From the NCBI RefSeq assembly GCF_000421165.1, contig NZ_ATWI01000012.1, forward strand, positions 62,001 to 126,000: a DNA stretch of 64,000 bases, given 5' to 3'. The notes beneath the pieces were generated by a model, which was given only the letters and a program-made list of their open reading frames with translations, did not search any database and had not been told where the DNA came from. Shown one piece after another: positions 29,931-38,024 of this stretch. Both the position numbers and the translations under genes were made by a program. Within the stretch, counting starts at the first letter, position 1, and each line of letters opens with the position of its first letter. The DNA is from Marinobacter daepoensis DSM 16072. GTDB lineage: Bacteria > Pseudomonadota > Gammaproteobacteria > Pseudomonadales > Oleiphilaceae.

Positions 29931-30278
29931 ATGGCTGGCGAACTGTGGGTTGCGGTGATCGTTGCGGCAGCGGGTACCTTGTTAATGCGTTTGTTACCCC
30001 TGGTGTGGATGCAGAGGCGTCTGGCCCGGGAAGACGGTCAGGGCGGTGCAGCGGCCATGCCCCGATGGCTGGGCGTGCTCGGCCCGGTGATGATTGCGGC
30101 CATGCTGGGGGCTTCGCTGGTCCCCGCTGCCGGGACCCTGAATGCCTGGGTTGCAACGATTGTTGGGGGGGCCGTAACTCTACTGGTCTGGTGGAGAACC
30201 AAGTCCCTGGGGTGGCCGGTCGTCTGGGGTGTTGTAGCGTTTGGGGTGGTGCGGTTTCTTGCTGTCACCGTCAATTGA
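29931..30278 (+). CDS. azlD: AzlD-type branched-chain amino acid exporter, small subunit
   Basis: The 115-residue protein has four hydrophobic stretches (VAVIVAAAGTLLMRLLPLVW; LGPVMIAAMLGASLV; VATIVGGAVTLLVWW; VVWGVVAFGVVRFLA) and sits three bases after azlC, as AzlD subunits do. Size and membrane plan fit the AzlD family. Confidence 0.87.
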   Translation: MAGELWVAVIVAAAGTLLMRLLPLVWMQRRLAREDGQGGAAAMPRWLGVLGPVMIAAMLGASLVPAAGTLNAWVATIVGGAVTLLVWWRTKSLGWPVVWGVVAFGVVRFLAVTVN

Positions 30279-30323
30279 ACCGGGCAATACCAATCTTGAA
30301 GTTTCGGGGTATCTGCGTCGATG

Positions 30324-30355
30324 GCTCATGGCAGACTTATCTGTCTGCCATGAGC
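30324..30355. other. 13-bp perfect hairpin between azlD and the siderophore receptor gene
   Basis: GCTCATGGCAGAC and GTCTGCCATGAGC enclose a six-base loop TTATCT. It lies in the 106-base gap between two convergent genes. No T-run is present, so it may be a factor-assisted bidirectional terminator or an RNA-stabilising stem. Confidence 0.5.
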
Positions 30356-30384
30356 TACAGATATCAGCAGGGGCTTGTTGCCAC

Positions 30385-32547
30385 TTAAAAGTCGTAGCTC
30401 AGTGACAAGCGAAGGTTGCGTGGTGCGCCCCACCAGGCCTGGCTATAAAATCCGACCTGATCGTGGTATTCCTTGTCTAACACGTTGTTCAGGTTCAGTT
30501 GAGCACTGATATCCGGAGTAAAGTCGTAACGGGCCATCAGGTCTACCACAGAGTAACTGCCCTGGGTAACACGCGTTGTGCCTGCCGGCCCTTGGGTATC
30601 CCTGTAGATGTCACTCTGCCAGCGCATGCCTCCACCCAGGCGGAGCGGACGCCAGTTGCCGGTAAACTGATAGCTGGTAGACAGTTTGGCTTGCTGGCGA
30701 GGGTGTGCGGTATTCATGCGGTCCCCGTCTGCATTTCTCGGATTCGCCAGAGTAAAGCTGGCGTTGACGTTCCAGCCCGGCGCCAGACGCCCGACCAGCT
30801 CGGTTTCAAAACCTTCAACGGTGGCGCCATCGACGGCCCGATACGCCTGGCTGTCCGGGCGACCATTCACGGTCTCACCTGGAATGGCTTCACCCAGGCC
30901 GTCCTGTTCACTTCTGAAAACGGCCACGTTCATATCAAGTTCATCCGCCAGCGTCGCTTTCAAGCCCACCTCGTAGTTGCGGCCGGTGATCGGATCAAGC
31001 AGAGAGCCGTTTGCGGAACGGACGTTCTGAGTCTGAAAAATTTCGGTATAACTGACATAACCACTGAAACGGTGGTTGAAATCGTAGATCAGCCCGGCAT
31101 AGGGCGTGAGTTCATCGCTGTAGGAGTATTTTCGATTGTCCCCGAAATAGACTTGTTCAAGCTCCCAGTTGCTCAGCCGGATACCGGCAACCAGATGCAA
31201 CGGGGCTGCGAGTGACCATCGGGTAACGGCATAGGCGCCGCTCTGAACCAGCTTGCTGTCATCGACACTGTTGAATGCACCCCAGACTGGCTCGGCAACC
31301 GGATCGCCCTGGCCATCATGGTAGGCTCCGATGCCTGGTGCTGCTCCTGCGGGTCCAGCCAGGCGCATGTCGAGATCGTCCTGAGTACGCACCCAGCCGA
31401 AGGCTGCTTCATGCTCTCGACCAAAGAGTTCGAAAGGTCCCTCAGCCGTGAAATGCACATCCTGACGGCTACGATCGCCCCGGTAGTTGGCAAAATAGGC
31501 GGACATACCTTCCCCGGTGTTCCTGTCAGGAAAACCGCTCCGGAAAAGATAGGTTAAACCGTAATTGCCGTCGTCATAGCTGTAAGCCGCCCGGAGTCGC
31601 CAGCTGTTGTCCAGGAAGTGATTCACGTCGATGAACGCCCGGGTGGTTTCATTGAAAAAGTGAGACCAGCGGGTGTTGTTGGAGGCAGAGCGATTGAAGT
31701 CGGTGCGGTTGCCATCCGCATAAAACATGGGAAAGCCGCTTCCGGCACCATCGGTCTGATTGTGCTGGTATTCAACCCCCAGACTGACATCGGTGTTAGA
31801 GGTCAGTTGCGAGTTGAGAACACCGTAGTAGGTTTGTTTGTCGTGCTCCATGTTATCGACATGGGTATCCTGTTGATCGCGCACCGCAATGAAACGTGCT
31901 GCGGTTCGGCCTGAATCTCCGAGCAGGGTGGAGACGTCAGCCGCCAACCGTCGCTTGTCCCAGCGCCCGAGATCTCCGCTGAGACGAGCGGCGAACTCCG
32001 GCAAGGGCTTTTTTCGAATGAAGTTGACGCTGGCGGAGGGATCACCGGCGCCGGTCAGGAGCCCGGTTGCGCCACGAACAACTTCTATCCGGTCGTAAAT
32101 AGCACTGTCCCAGTCGGTATCGCCAAAGTTCCAGTAGCCCTGAATGGGCGTCATCAGTCCATCGAACTGATAGGTACTAATCGAATACCCGCGGGCGGAA
32201 TAGTTGAAACGGTTGCTGTCGCTGCGGGTCATCGAGATGCCCGGGGCCCGATGCAAGATCTCGCCGCTGGTGCCCAATCCCTGATCCTTGATCTGTTGGT
32301 GGGTAATCACACTGACGGCCTGGGGCGTCTCCTTGATGGATAGGGGTAAGCTTGTCGCCGTTGTGCTGGCGCCAGGGGCATAGCTGTCGCGCTGCTCTGA
32401 ATCAGCGGATAACTGGCGCCCGCTGACTACCAGCGCTTCCAGTTCCAGAGGGAACTCTTTGGCGGAAACAGGAACGCTCAACAACAGAGGAGCGGTCAGC
32501 AGGCCGAATCGCCCAATCTGACGCAGTGCAAAAGAGTCGAGGAACAT
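30385..32547 (-). CDS. TonB-dependent siderophore receptor
   Basis: The 720-residue protein is an outer-membrane ferric-siderophore receptor. After a signal peptide ending near VPVSA it has a plug domain with ETPQAVSVITHQQIKDQG, YSARGYSISTYQFDG, DRIEVVRGATGLLTGAGDPSA and FIRKKP, then a 22-strand-type barrel ending in the aromatic terminus LSLSYDF. There is no N-terminal secretin/STN signalling domain, so it does not belong to the sigma-factor signalling group. The closest general type is the FhuE/ferric-rhodotorulate class; the ligand is unknown. GGAGA nine bases before ATG 32547 decides the start. The neighbouring AraC regulator probably activates it. Confidence 0.92.
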   Translation of the reverse strand: MFLDSFALRQIGRFGLLTAPLLLSVPVSAKEFPLELEALVVSGRQLSADSEQRDSYAPGASTTATSLPLSIKETPQAVSVITHQQIKDQGLGTSGEILHRAPGISMTRSDSNRFNYSARGYSISTYQFDGLMTPIQGYWNFGDTDWDSAIYDRIEVVRGATGLLTGAGDPSASVNFIRKKPLPEFAARLSGDLGRWDKRRLAADVSTLLGDSGRTAARFIAVRDQQDTHVDNMEHDKQTYYGVLNSQLTSNTDVSLGVEYQHNQTDGAGSGFPMFYADGNRTDFNRSASNNTRWSHFFNETTRAFIDVNHFLDNSWRLRAAYSYDDGNYGLTYLFRSGFPDRNTGEGMSAYFANYRGDRSRQDVHFTAEGPFELFGREHEAAFGWVRTQDDLDMRLAGPAGAAPGIGAYHDGQGDPVAEPVWGAFNSVDDSKLVQSGAYAVTRWSLAAPLHLVAGIRLSNWELEQVYFGDNRKYSYSDELTPYAGLIYDFNHRFSGYVSYTEIFQTQNVRSANGSLLDPITGRNYEVGLKATLADELDMNVAVFRSEQDGLGEAIPGETVNGRPDSQAYRAVDGATVEGFETELVGRLAPGWNVNASFTLANPRNADGDRMNTAHPRQQAKLSTSYQFTGNWRPLRLGGGMRWQSDIYRDTQGPAGTTRVTQGSYSVVDLMARYDFTPDISAQLNLNNVLDKEYHDQVGFYSQAWWGAPRNLRLSLSYDF

Positions 32548-32711
32548 GCAGGGGGATCTCCAAACCACAGGGGATGATGCCATGTTCTGCACTTCACACC
32601 TTGCAAGGTGCCAAGCCAAAATCAGTAGCAAATGGGAATGGTTATTTTTTAGTATTCCCTCGCAGTTGAGCTATGCCAAATGACAGGATACCTATGCAGC
32701 TGGCGATGAAG

Positions 32712-33641
32712 TCAGCGAATCAGGGAGCTGGGGGCAACACCAAAATGTTTTCGGAAGGCTGTCGTAAAATTGGTGGCGTAACTGTAGCCGGTGAAATGTG
32801 CCGCTTGCTGCACGCTAAACCCCCTCAACAGATAGTCTCGTGCCATTTGCAGCCGCTGTTCTTTCAGGAAGTCGAACAGTGTTTGCCCATAGCAGGCTTT
32901 GAACTTGCTGCGCAAGCTGCTTGGGCTCATGGCAGCCGTCTGGGCCAGTTCGTTGAGGCTGTACTCGGCTTGCGGATGGGCCGCAATCCGATCCCGAACG
33001 CGTTCCAGGCGTAACCGTTCCTTCGGGTGAATGCGAACCTCACACACGGATGCGCATGGCTTATCGAGCTTCAGGCCTTGTGACAGGATTTGCAGGCTCA
33101 GCCCTTCGAGATAGAGTTTTGCCAGACTCATATCGTTGCGGAAGAGCTGTAATCCCTGATAGAGGTGTGGGGGTAATCGCCAGATAAACCATCCGTTTCC
33201 CCTGCGGATGGGGGCTTGTAATTGGTCCAGAGCGACATGATCAAGGCTCAGGGTCAACACCCGGAGGTCCTGGCCGGCCTGTTGTAAGGCATCAAACTGC
33301 ACTTCTTTTTCCAGACTCAAGGTCAGGGCCATCTGCTCTGACAGTTCGACGGTTTCGCCCCTGAGGGTCAGGCTGACACGCCCTTGCAGCACAATGATGA
33401 TGCTCAGTGGGGCAGGGTCCAGAGAACTGGATTCGTAAGGTTCGATCACCCGAACATTGGAGCAAACCAGTTGCATGCCTGGGCGTAACCGGAACTCTTC
33501 CACCTGGCCTTGCAGGATATTGCCCGAGCCAGCGCAATCAGGAAAACGGTAATCCAACGCATACCTTCTGCCAAAAGCAAGCAGATCCTGATGCGTAAAC
33601 ATTCGTGTGTCCAATGGCTCCTGAGAATGGCGATCTGGCAT
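32712..33641 (-). CDS. AraC-family regulator (PchR/AlcR-like)
   Basis: The 309-residue protein has an N-terminal sensing region and a C-terminal double HTH (ERVRDRIAAHPQAEYSLNELAQ, MSPSSLRSKFKACYG, then GYSYATNFTTAFRKHFGVAPS). This pattern is typical of siderophore-responsive activators such as PchR and AlcR. It is immediately upstream of the siderophore receptor on the same strand and has a Fur-box-like sequence at its promoter. I start at ATG 33641; a TTG at 33653 and an ATG at 33602 are alternatives, and none has a strong ribosome-binding site. Confidence 0.88.
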   Translation of the reverse strand: MPDRHSQEPLDTRMFTHQDLLAFGRRYALDYRFPDCAGSGNILQGQVEEFRLRPGMQLVCSNVRVIEPYESSSLDPAPLSIIIVLQGRVSLTLRGETVELSEQMALTLSLEKEVQFDALQQAGQDLRVLTLSLDHVALDQLQAPIRRGNGWFIWRLPPHLYQGLQLFRNDMSLAKLYLEGLSLQILSQGLKLDKPCASVCEVRIHPKERLRLERVRDRIAAHPQAEYSLNELAQTAAMSPSSLRSKFKACYGQTLFDFLKEQRLQMARDYLLRGFSVQQAAHFTGYSYATNFTTAFRKHFGVAPSSLIR

Positions 33642-33694
33642 GAGAAGATACAATACGCTGGCTGATTAGACGTAATAATGATTCAACAAGCCCT

Positions 33695-33741
33695 ATTATC
33701 CTGCCAATAGCTAAAAGTGCAAATCTAAATGATTATCATAT
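33695..33741 (-). promoter_or_regulatory. Promoter with upstream Fur-box-like site for the first AraC gene
   Basis: On the minus strand TTGCAC (33722-33717) and GATAAT (33700-33695) are spaced by 16 bases. Just upstream, 33727-33741 reads AAATGATTATCATAT on the plus strand; its core TGATTATCAT is close to the Fur core TGATAATCAT. Iron repression of the regulator is inferred. Confidence 0.55.
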
Positions 33742-33770
33742 GTTGTTGACAGGTGAGGGGTCACCGGTTT

Positions 33771-34607
33771 TCAGACAGGGCCTTCTCTTCTGTCCCAGGC
33801 ATGGTCGTACTGACAGACCCGGGGTATCAGCATTGGGCAGCCCGCTTCGGGGTCTCGAATAATACGGGCATCGAGGTCAAACGCGTCCCTCAATAACTGC
33901 TCGCTGATCAGCTCTTCGGGAGCTCCTTGTGCCAGTATTCGCCCCTCTCGCATTAGCAGCAGATGATCGGCATAGCGCAGAGCCTGATTGATATCATGCA
34001 ACACGAGCACCAGTGTTCTGCCCTGCTGCCTCAGGGCTTTGCAAAAATCCATAACCGACAGCTGGGCTCGGATATCCAGAAACGAAGTGGGTTCGTCCAG
34101 CAACAGGACGTCACTTTGCTGGGCCAGCACTAACGCCAGCCAAACCCGTTGCTGCTGGCCGCCAGACAGGCTGGCGACCTGATGCCGAGCCATACCGGTT
34201 AACCCGGTTGCCGACAGGGCGTTGGCAACGGCGCGTTCATCGACGGGTGACCATTGCTGCCACAACGTTTGATGCGGGTATCGGCCCCGACTGACCAGTT
34301 CCTGGACTTCGATTCCTTCCGGCAGTTCGGGTTTTTGCACCAGCAGCGCCAGTTGCCGCGCTCTTTCCTTGTTGCCCATTTCTGCCAGCGTTTTTCCATC
34401 CAGCACGACTCGCCCTTTGCTGGGGGGCAACACCTGGCTGAGCATCTTTAGCAGGCTGGACTTACCACACCCGTTGGTGCCCAGAATAACGGTGAGCCGC
34501 CCACGAGGAATATGAATGTTCAACCCGGCGATTACGGATTTGCCGGCATAGTCCAGATGCAGCTCTTGCCCTTGCAGAATACAGTCCTTTGGTTGCTTGG
34601 GTGTCAC
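33771..34607 (-). CDS. Iron-siderophore ABC transporter ATPase (FepC/FecE type)
   Basis: The 278-residue ATPase has Walker A LGTNGCGKSSLL near residue 42, the Q-loop LLVQKPELP, signature ASLSGGQQQRVWLALVLAQ, Walker B VLLLDEPTSFLD and the His switch LVLVLHDINQA. It energises import through the two permeases encoded just upstream. It is the last gene of the overlapping iron-uptake operon, 36 bases after the second permease. Confidence 0.93.
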   Translation of the reverse strand: MTPKQPKDCILQGQELHLDYAGKSVIAGLNIHIPRGRLTVILGTNGCGKSSLLKMLSQVLPPSKGRVVLDGKTLAEMGNKERARQLALLVQKPELPEGIEVQELVSRGRYPHQTLWQQWSPVDERAVANALSATGLTGMARHQVASLSGGQQQRVWLALVLAQQSDVLLLDEPTSFLDIRAQLSVMDFCKALRQQGRTLVLVLHDINQALRYADHLLLMREGRILAQGAPEELISEQLLRDAFDLDARIIRDPEAGCPMLIPRVCQYDHAWDRREGPV

Positions 34608-34643
34608 GGGAATCTCCTTGGTTTTATCAAATGTCAGCGGTGT

Positions 34644-35681
34644 TCAGGACGGCGTTCTTTGTCGGAAGAGTTCGGCAAACAGGATCCAGGCAAGATAGGC
34701 ACCGCCCAGCATGGCGGTCAGCACCCCGACTGGCAGCCGCTGAGTTCCCGGCAATATCAGAGTTAATGTATCGGCCCCTAACAGCAGCAAGGCGCCGATT
34801 AACCCTGAGCGTAGCAAAGCCAGTTGTTTCCCATTCCAGCGGGCCAGGTGGGGGGCAACCAGAGCAACAAAGGCGACCGGCCCGGCACACAGCACTGCGC
34901 CCAGTGCCAGAACCGTGGCGAGTACGAGTGCGAGTAACTGAGTGGTGCGCAGAGGGACGCCCAGGCTTATTGCGGTATCCCGTCCCAGCGCCAGCAGTCC
35001 CAGCCGACGGCTCAACAGCAGCAACCAAGGCAATGCTACGGCGAGGGTTGTGGCAATCAAGGTGACTTGTTGCCAATCTCTATGAGACAGGCTGCCGGCC
35101 AGATAACCCAGCATTTGCTGGGCCTGTTCTCGTTGTACCAGCGTCAGGGCAAACTGCACCAGAGCAATGGCAAGCGCATTGATTGCGACACCCATGAGCA
35201 CCAGACTGCGAGACAGTTGTCCGTTTCTCCCCATCCCTGGTATCAGCAAAAGCAGCACGGTTACGACACCAATCAGGGCCCCCCAGGCAACTGACATCCC
35301 TGGTACAAGTAGCAGCCATAGGACGGCTCCGGCACTGGCACCGGCATTGATACCGATAATATCCGGACTCCCCAGCGGGTTGCGGCTCAGACTCTGAAAG
35401 ATGGCGCCGGCAACCCCCAGCGCTACACCCACTCCCAGTGCAGTCAGTGCTCTGGGTAAACGTGATTGCCAAAACAGCCAGTGTTCGTAGGGTTCGGCTT
35501 CGCCACGAAAGGCCTGAAGCAGGCGGTCCGGAGACAGCCCGGCTTCGCCCAGCGTCAGGCTCAACGCCAGGGCCAGGAAGACCCCCAGGGTGCCAAATAC
35601 GGCGGTCTTTACGGCGCCTCGGGCGGGCGCCCGGATCGTAAGAGGGCCCCATTGCCACACAGGAAAGCGAGAAACACTCAT
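34644..35681 (-). CDS. Iron-siderophore ABC permease, FecD/FepG type
   Basis: The 345-residue FecCD-family permease has about ten helices and the motifs RLPRALTALGVGVALGVAGA, FQSLSRNPLGSPDIIGINAGASAGAV and GPVAFVALVAPHLAR, the conserved ATPase-coupling and translocation regions. I start at ATG 35681, which overlaps the stop of the first permease (ATGA). The same frame stays open for 223 codons further upstream inside the first permease gene, but that stretch is not FecCD-like. Confidence 0.94.
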   Translation of the reverse strand: MSVSRFPVWQWGPLTIRAPARGAVKTAVFGTLGVFLALALSLTLGEAGLSPDRLLQAFRGEAEPYEHWLFWQSRLPRALTALGVGVALGVAGAIFQSLSRNPLGSPDIIGINAGASAGAVLWLLLVPGMSVAWGALIGVVTVLLLLIPGMGRNGQLSRSLVLMGVAINALAIALVQFALTLVQREQAQQMLGYLAGSLSHRDWQQVTLIATTLAVALPWLLLLSRRLGLLALGRDTAISLGVPLRTTQLLALVLATVLALGAVLCAGPVAFVALVAPHLARWNGKQLALLRSGLIGALLLLGADTLTLILPGTQRLPVGVLTAMLGGAYLAWILFAELFRQRTPS

Positions 35682-36715
35682 GAGGCGCTCCGCTCCCCGG
35701 CCGCGCTGCGTGCCGAAAAATAGAGAAAAGGGGCTCCCAGAGCGGCGATCAGGATTCCGGTAAGCAGTTCCCTTGGCGGCAGCAAGGTTCTGGCCATCAG
35801 ATCGGCCAGCAGCACCAGCACCGCGCCGATCAGCGCAGTGCCAGGTAATAGAAGTCGAAACGACTGGGGGAGCCAGGCCCGCGCCAGATGGCCAGATGCC
35901 AGGCCGACAAACGCCAGAGGACCGACGACAGCCGTTGCCGCCGCACAAAGCAGGGTGGCACTCAGCCAGGCGAGTACGGAATGTCGCTGCAGACTGGCGC
36001 CCAGTGACAGGGCAGTGCTTCGATCCAGAAGCAACAGGTTCAGCCCGGGTGACAAGAGCCATAGAGTGATCGCCGAGGGAATCAGGTAAGGCCAGAGAGC
36101 ATGCACGTCGGTCCAGCGCAGTCCGGCCAGTGAACCCGCCATCCAGTAGCGAAAACCATCGAATAATTGTGGATTCAGCAGCACTCGGGCCTGAACATAG
36201 GCCCCCAACACAGCGCTGATGGCTGCTCCTGCCAGAATCAGGCGTACAGGAGCCTGCGACTGTCCACTGGCATGCTGTAGCAATGACAGCATATAGACGC
36301 AGGCACTGGCCAACAGCGCTCCGGGTAATGCCTGCCAGAACAGGCCCCATTCAGCGGCTACCGGCAACAGGCTCAGGGTGACCAGCGAGGCACTGGCACC
36401 GGCATTGACACCCAGCAAGCCGGGATCGGCCAATGGATTGCGACACAGTGCCTGAATTACTGTGCCAGCCACCGCCAGTGCCATTCCTGCCAACAGACCG
36501 ATCAGTAAGCGCGGGAGTCGTGCTTGCAGAACCAGAAGCTCATGACTGTTACCGGGGGGCTCAAACAGCTGCATCAGTAAGGCGGGGGAAAGCCAGCGGG
36601 TTCCGCCCAGTAGATTCGCCAGGACCAGAAACGCCAGAATAACGGTCAGCAGGCCCAGCTTGATCGAAACGGGGATTGGCCGCTTCTCGGTAAGAAGGTC
36701 TGCGTTACTAATCAT
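35678..36715 (-). CDS. Iron-siderophore ABC permease, FecC/FepD type
   Basis: The 345-residue permease carries RLPRLLIGLLAGMALAVAGT, QALCRNPLADPGLLGVNAGAS and GPLAFVGLASGHLAR, matching the FecCD family. With its neighbour it forms the heterodimeric channel for a ferric siderophore. Its start overlaps the end of the binding-protein fusion by eight bases and its stop overlaps the second permease, indicating strict translational coupling. Confidence 0.94.
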   Translation of the reverse strand: MISNADLLTEKRPIPVSIKLGLLTVILAFLVLANLLGGTRWLSPALLMQLFEPPGNSHELLVLQARLPRLLIGLLAGMALAVAGTVIQALCRNPLADPGLLGVNAGASASLVTLSLLPVAAEWGLFWQALPGALLASACVYMLSLLQHASGQSQAPVRLILAGAAISAVLGAYVQARVLLNPQLFDGFRYWMAGSLAGLRWTDVHALWPYLIPSAITLWLLSPGLNLLLLDRSTALSLGASLQRHSVLAWLSATLLCAAATAVVGPLAFVGLASGHLARAWLPQSFRLLLPGTALIGAVLVLLADLMARTLLPPRELLTGILIAALGAPFLYFSARSAAGERSAS

Positions 36716-38024
36716 AGAGACTGCTTTCCCCTGCGAGTGCCGGTAGCAAAACCTGATTGAGTTGGGCGATCAGCTCGGGCAGGCTCCAGCGCAAACTGAG
36801 CAAGCTGCCGTAAGAACTGGCCATCACCAGTGCAGGGTCTGTAATGGCCAGATAGCGGGACTCCCGCAAGGCTGGCAACCGACGAATCAACGGCAGGGAT
36901 TCAACCTGACGCCGGCTTTGCTCAGAGCTGTACCAGCTGATAATCAGGCCGGCCTTATCCAGCCGGTCAGCCTGCTCCAGACCGAGCAGGGCTGCAAAGT
37001 GGCCACGGCTTGCCTGCAGATCCGCCAGTTCAGGTAGTTCAACGAAACCCAGTGCCAACAGCACATCGACACGTGGGTCACCCCGCACATACACCGACAG
37101 GTTGCCGACCCGGCTTGCCGCATTGATATAGGCCAGGGATACCCCGGAAAAATGAGGATTCGCCTTGGCATGGGCCGCCAGATAGGCCCGACGCTCCGCC
37201 AATAGAGCCTCGCCGCGATCCGATCGCCCTAATGCTCTGGCAATCAGCCGAACCTGATCCTCAACCGGGGTTAGCCATGGCTGGCTGGGATAGCCGACAA
37301 CCGGTGCCAACTGACTGAGTTGATGATAGCTTTCGCGCGTCAGTCCGGATTGCGGCGCCAGAATCAGGTCCGGCTGCAGGGCGAGCAGGCGCTCCACATC
37401 CAGCTCCGGGTAGCTGCTGATGATTTCCGGCAACTTGCCCCCCTGAGCCTGCACTGCGTCACGGAACCAGGGCAGGTAACCGGCGTGATCTCCGCCCCAG
37501 TAATGGGGCTCAATTGCAACCGGCACCACCCCCAATTGAAGCGCCCAGTCTTCCGCAGCTGCTCCAAGAGTGACCACCCGCTCGGGGGGCCGGGCGATAT
37601 ACGCTTCCCCGTGGGCGGTGCGGATCCGGACCGGAAAACCGGATGCCCGGGATGGTGACAAGGAGGCTGGGTCCGTCGCCTTGTCATCGGGTATCGCGGA
37701 TGTGCGGTCACAACCGGAAAGAACCAGGAGTAGTGCACCGAACAGCATGACCGAAATGATGGGCCAGCGAGTAAAGAGACCATGACGACGCCCCGACATG
37801 TTCAGTACAAATACGGCGCCTGCGCCAGCACTGAGATAGCCGAGCCAAAGCGCCAGGCCCAATCCGGGGTGCCAGATATGGATGGCCGCTATCAGCGCCG
37901 TCAGCAACATCAGCCAGCCCAACCAGAACCCATCGCGCCGATGCCGGAATGTTCCCTTGGGGGTGGTTATCGCCAACAGTTGAAACCCAGCGAAGGAGAG
38001 GGTGAAAACGATCAGATGCGTCAT
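36708..38024 (-). CDS. Fusion: DUF3325-like membrane domain plus iron-siderophore substrate-binding lipoprotein domain
   Basis: The 438-residue reading frame has two parts. Residues 1-80 are membrane-embedded (LIVFTLSFAGFQLLAIT; GWLMLLTALIAAIHIW; LALWLGYLSAGAGAVFVL) and resemble DUF3325, a small protein found in siderophore-reduction operons. Residues from about 88 hold a lipoprotein signal (ISVMLFGALLLVLSGC) followed by an FecB/FhuD-type binding domain (RVVTLGAAAEDWALQLG, ELDVERLLALQPDLILA). No stop separates the parts. An internal ATG at 37799 could start a separate lipoprotein but has no ribosome-binding site. The start overlaps the PepSY gene by one base (TGATG). Confidence 0.82.
   Translation of the reverse strand: MTHLIVFTLSFAGFQLLAITTPKGTFRHRRDGFWLGWLMLLTALIAAIHIWHPGLGLALWLGYLSAGAGAVFVLNMSGRRHGLFTRWPIISVMLFGALLLVLSGCDRTSAIPDDKATDPASLSPSRASGFPVRIRTAHGEAYIARPPERVVTLGAAAEDWALQLGVVPVAIEPHYWGGDHAGYLPWFRDAVQAQGGKLPEIISSYPELDVERLLALQPDLILAPQSGLTRESYHQLSQLAPVVGYPSQPWLTPVEDQVRLIARALGRSDRGEALLAERRAYLAAHAKANPHFSGVSLAYINAASRVGNLSVYVRGDPRVDVLLALGFVELPELADLQASRGHFAALLGLEQADRLDKAGLIISWYSSEQSRRQVESLPLIRRLPALRESRYLAITDPALVMASSYGSLLSLRWSLPELIAQLNQVLLPALAGESSLYD

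Noticed and set aside
35682..36350. N-terminal extension of the FecD-type permease (223 codons)
   Set aside because: The frame is open only because it overlaps the first permease gene; the sequence is not membrane-like and the ATGA overlap at 35681 gives a normal start.
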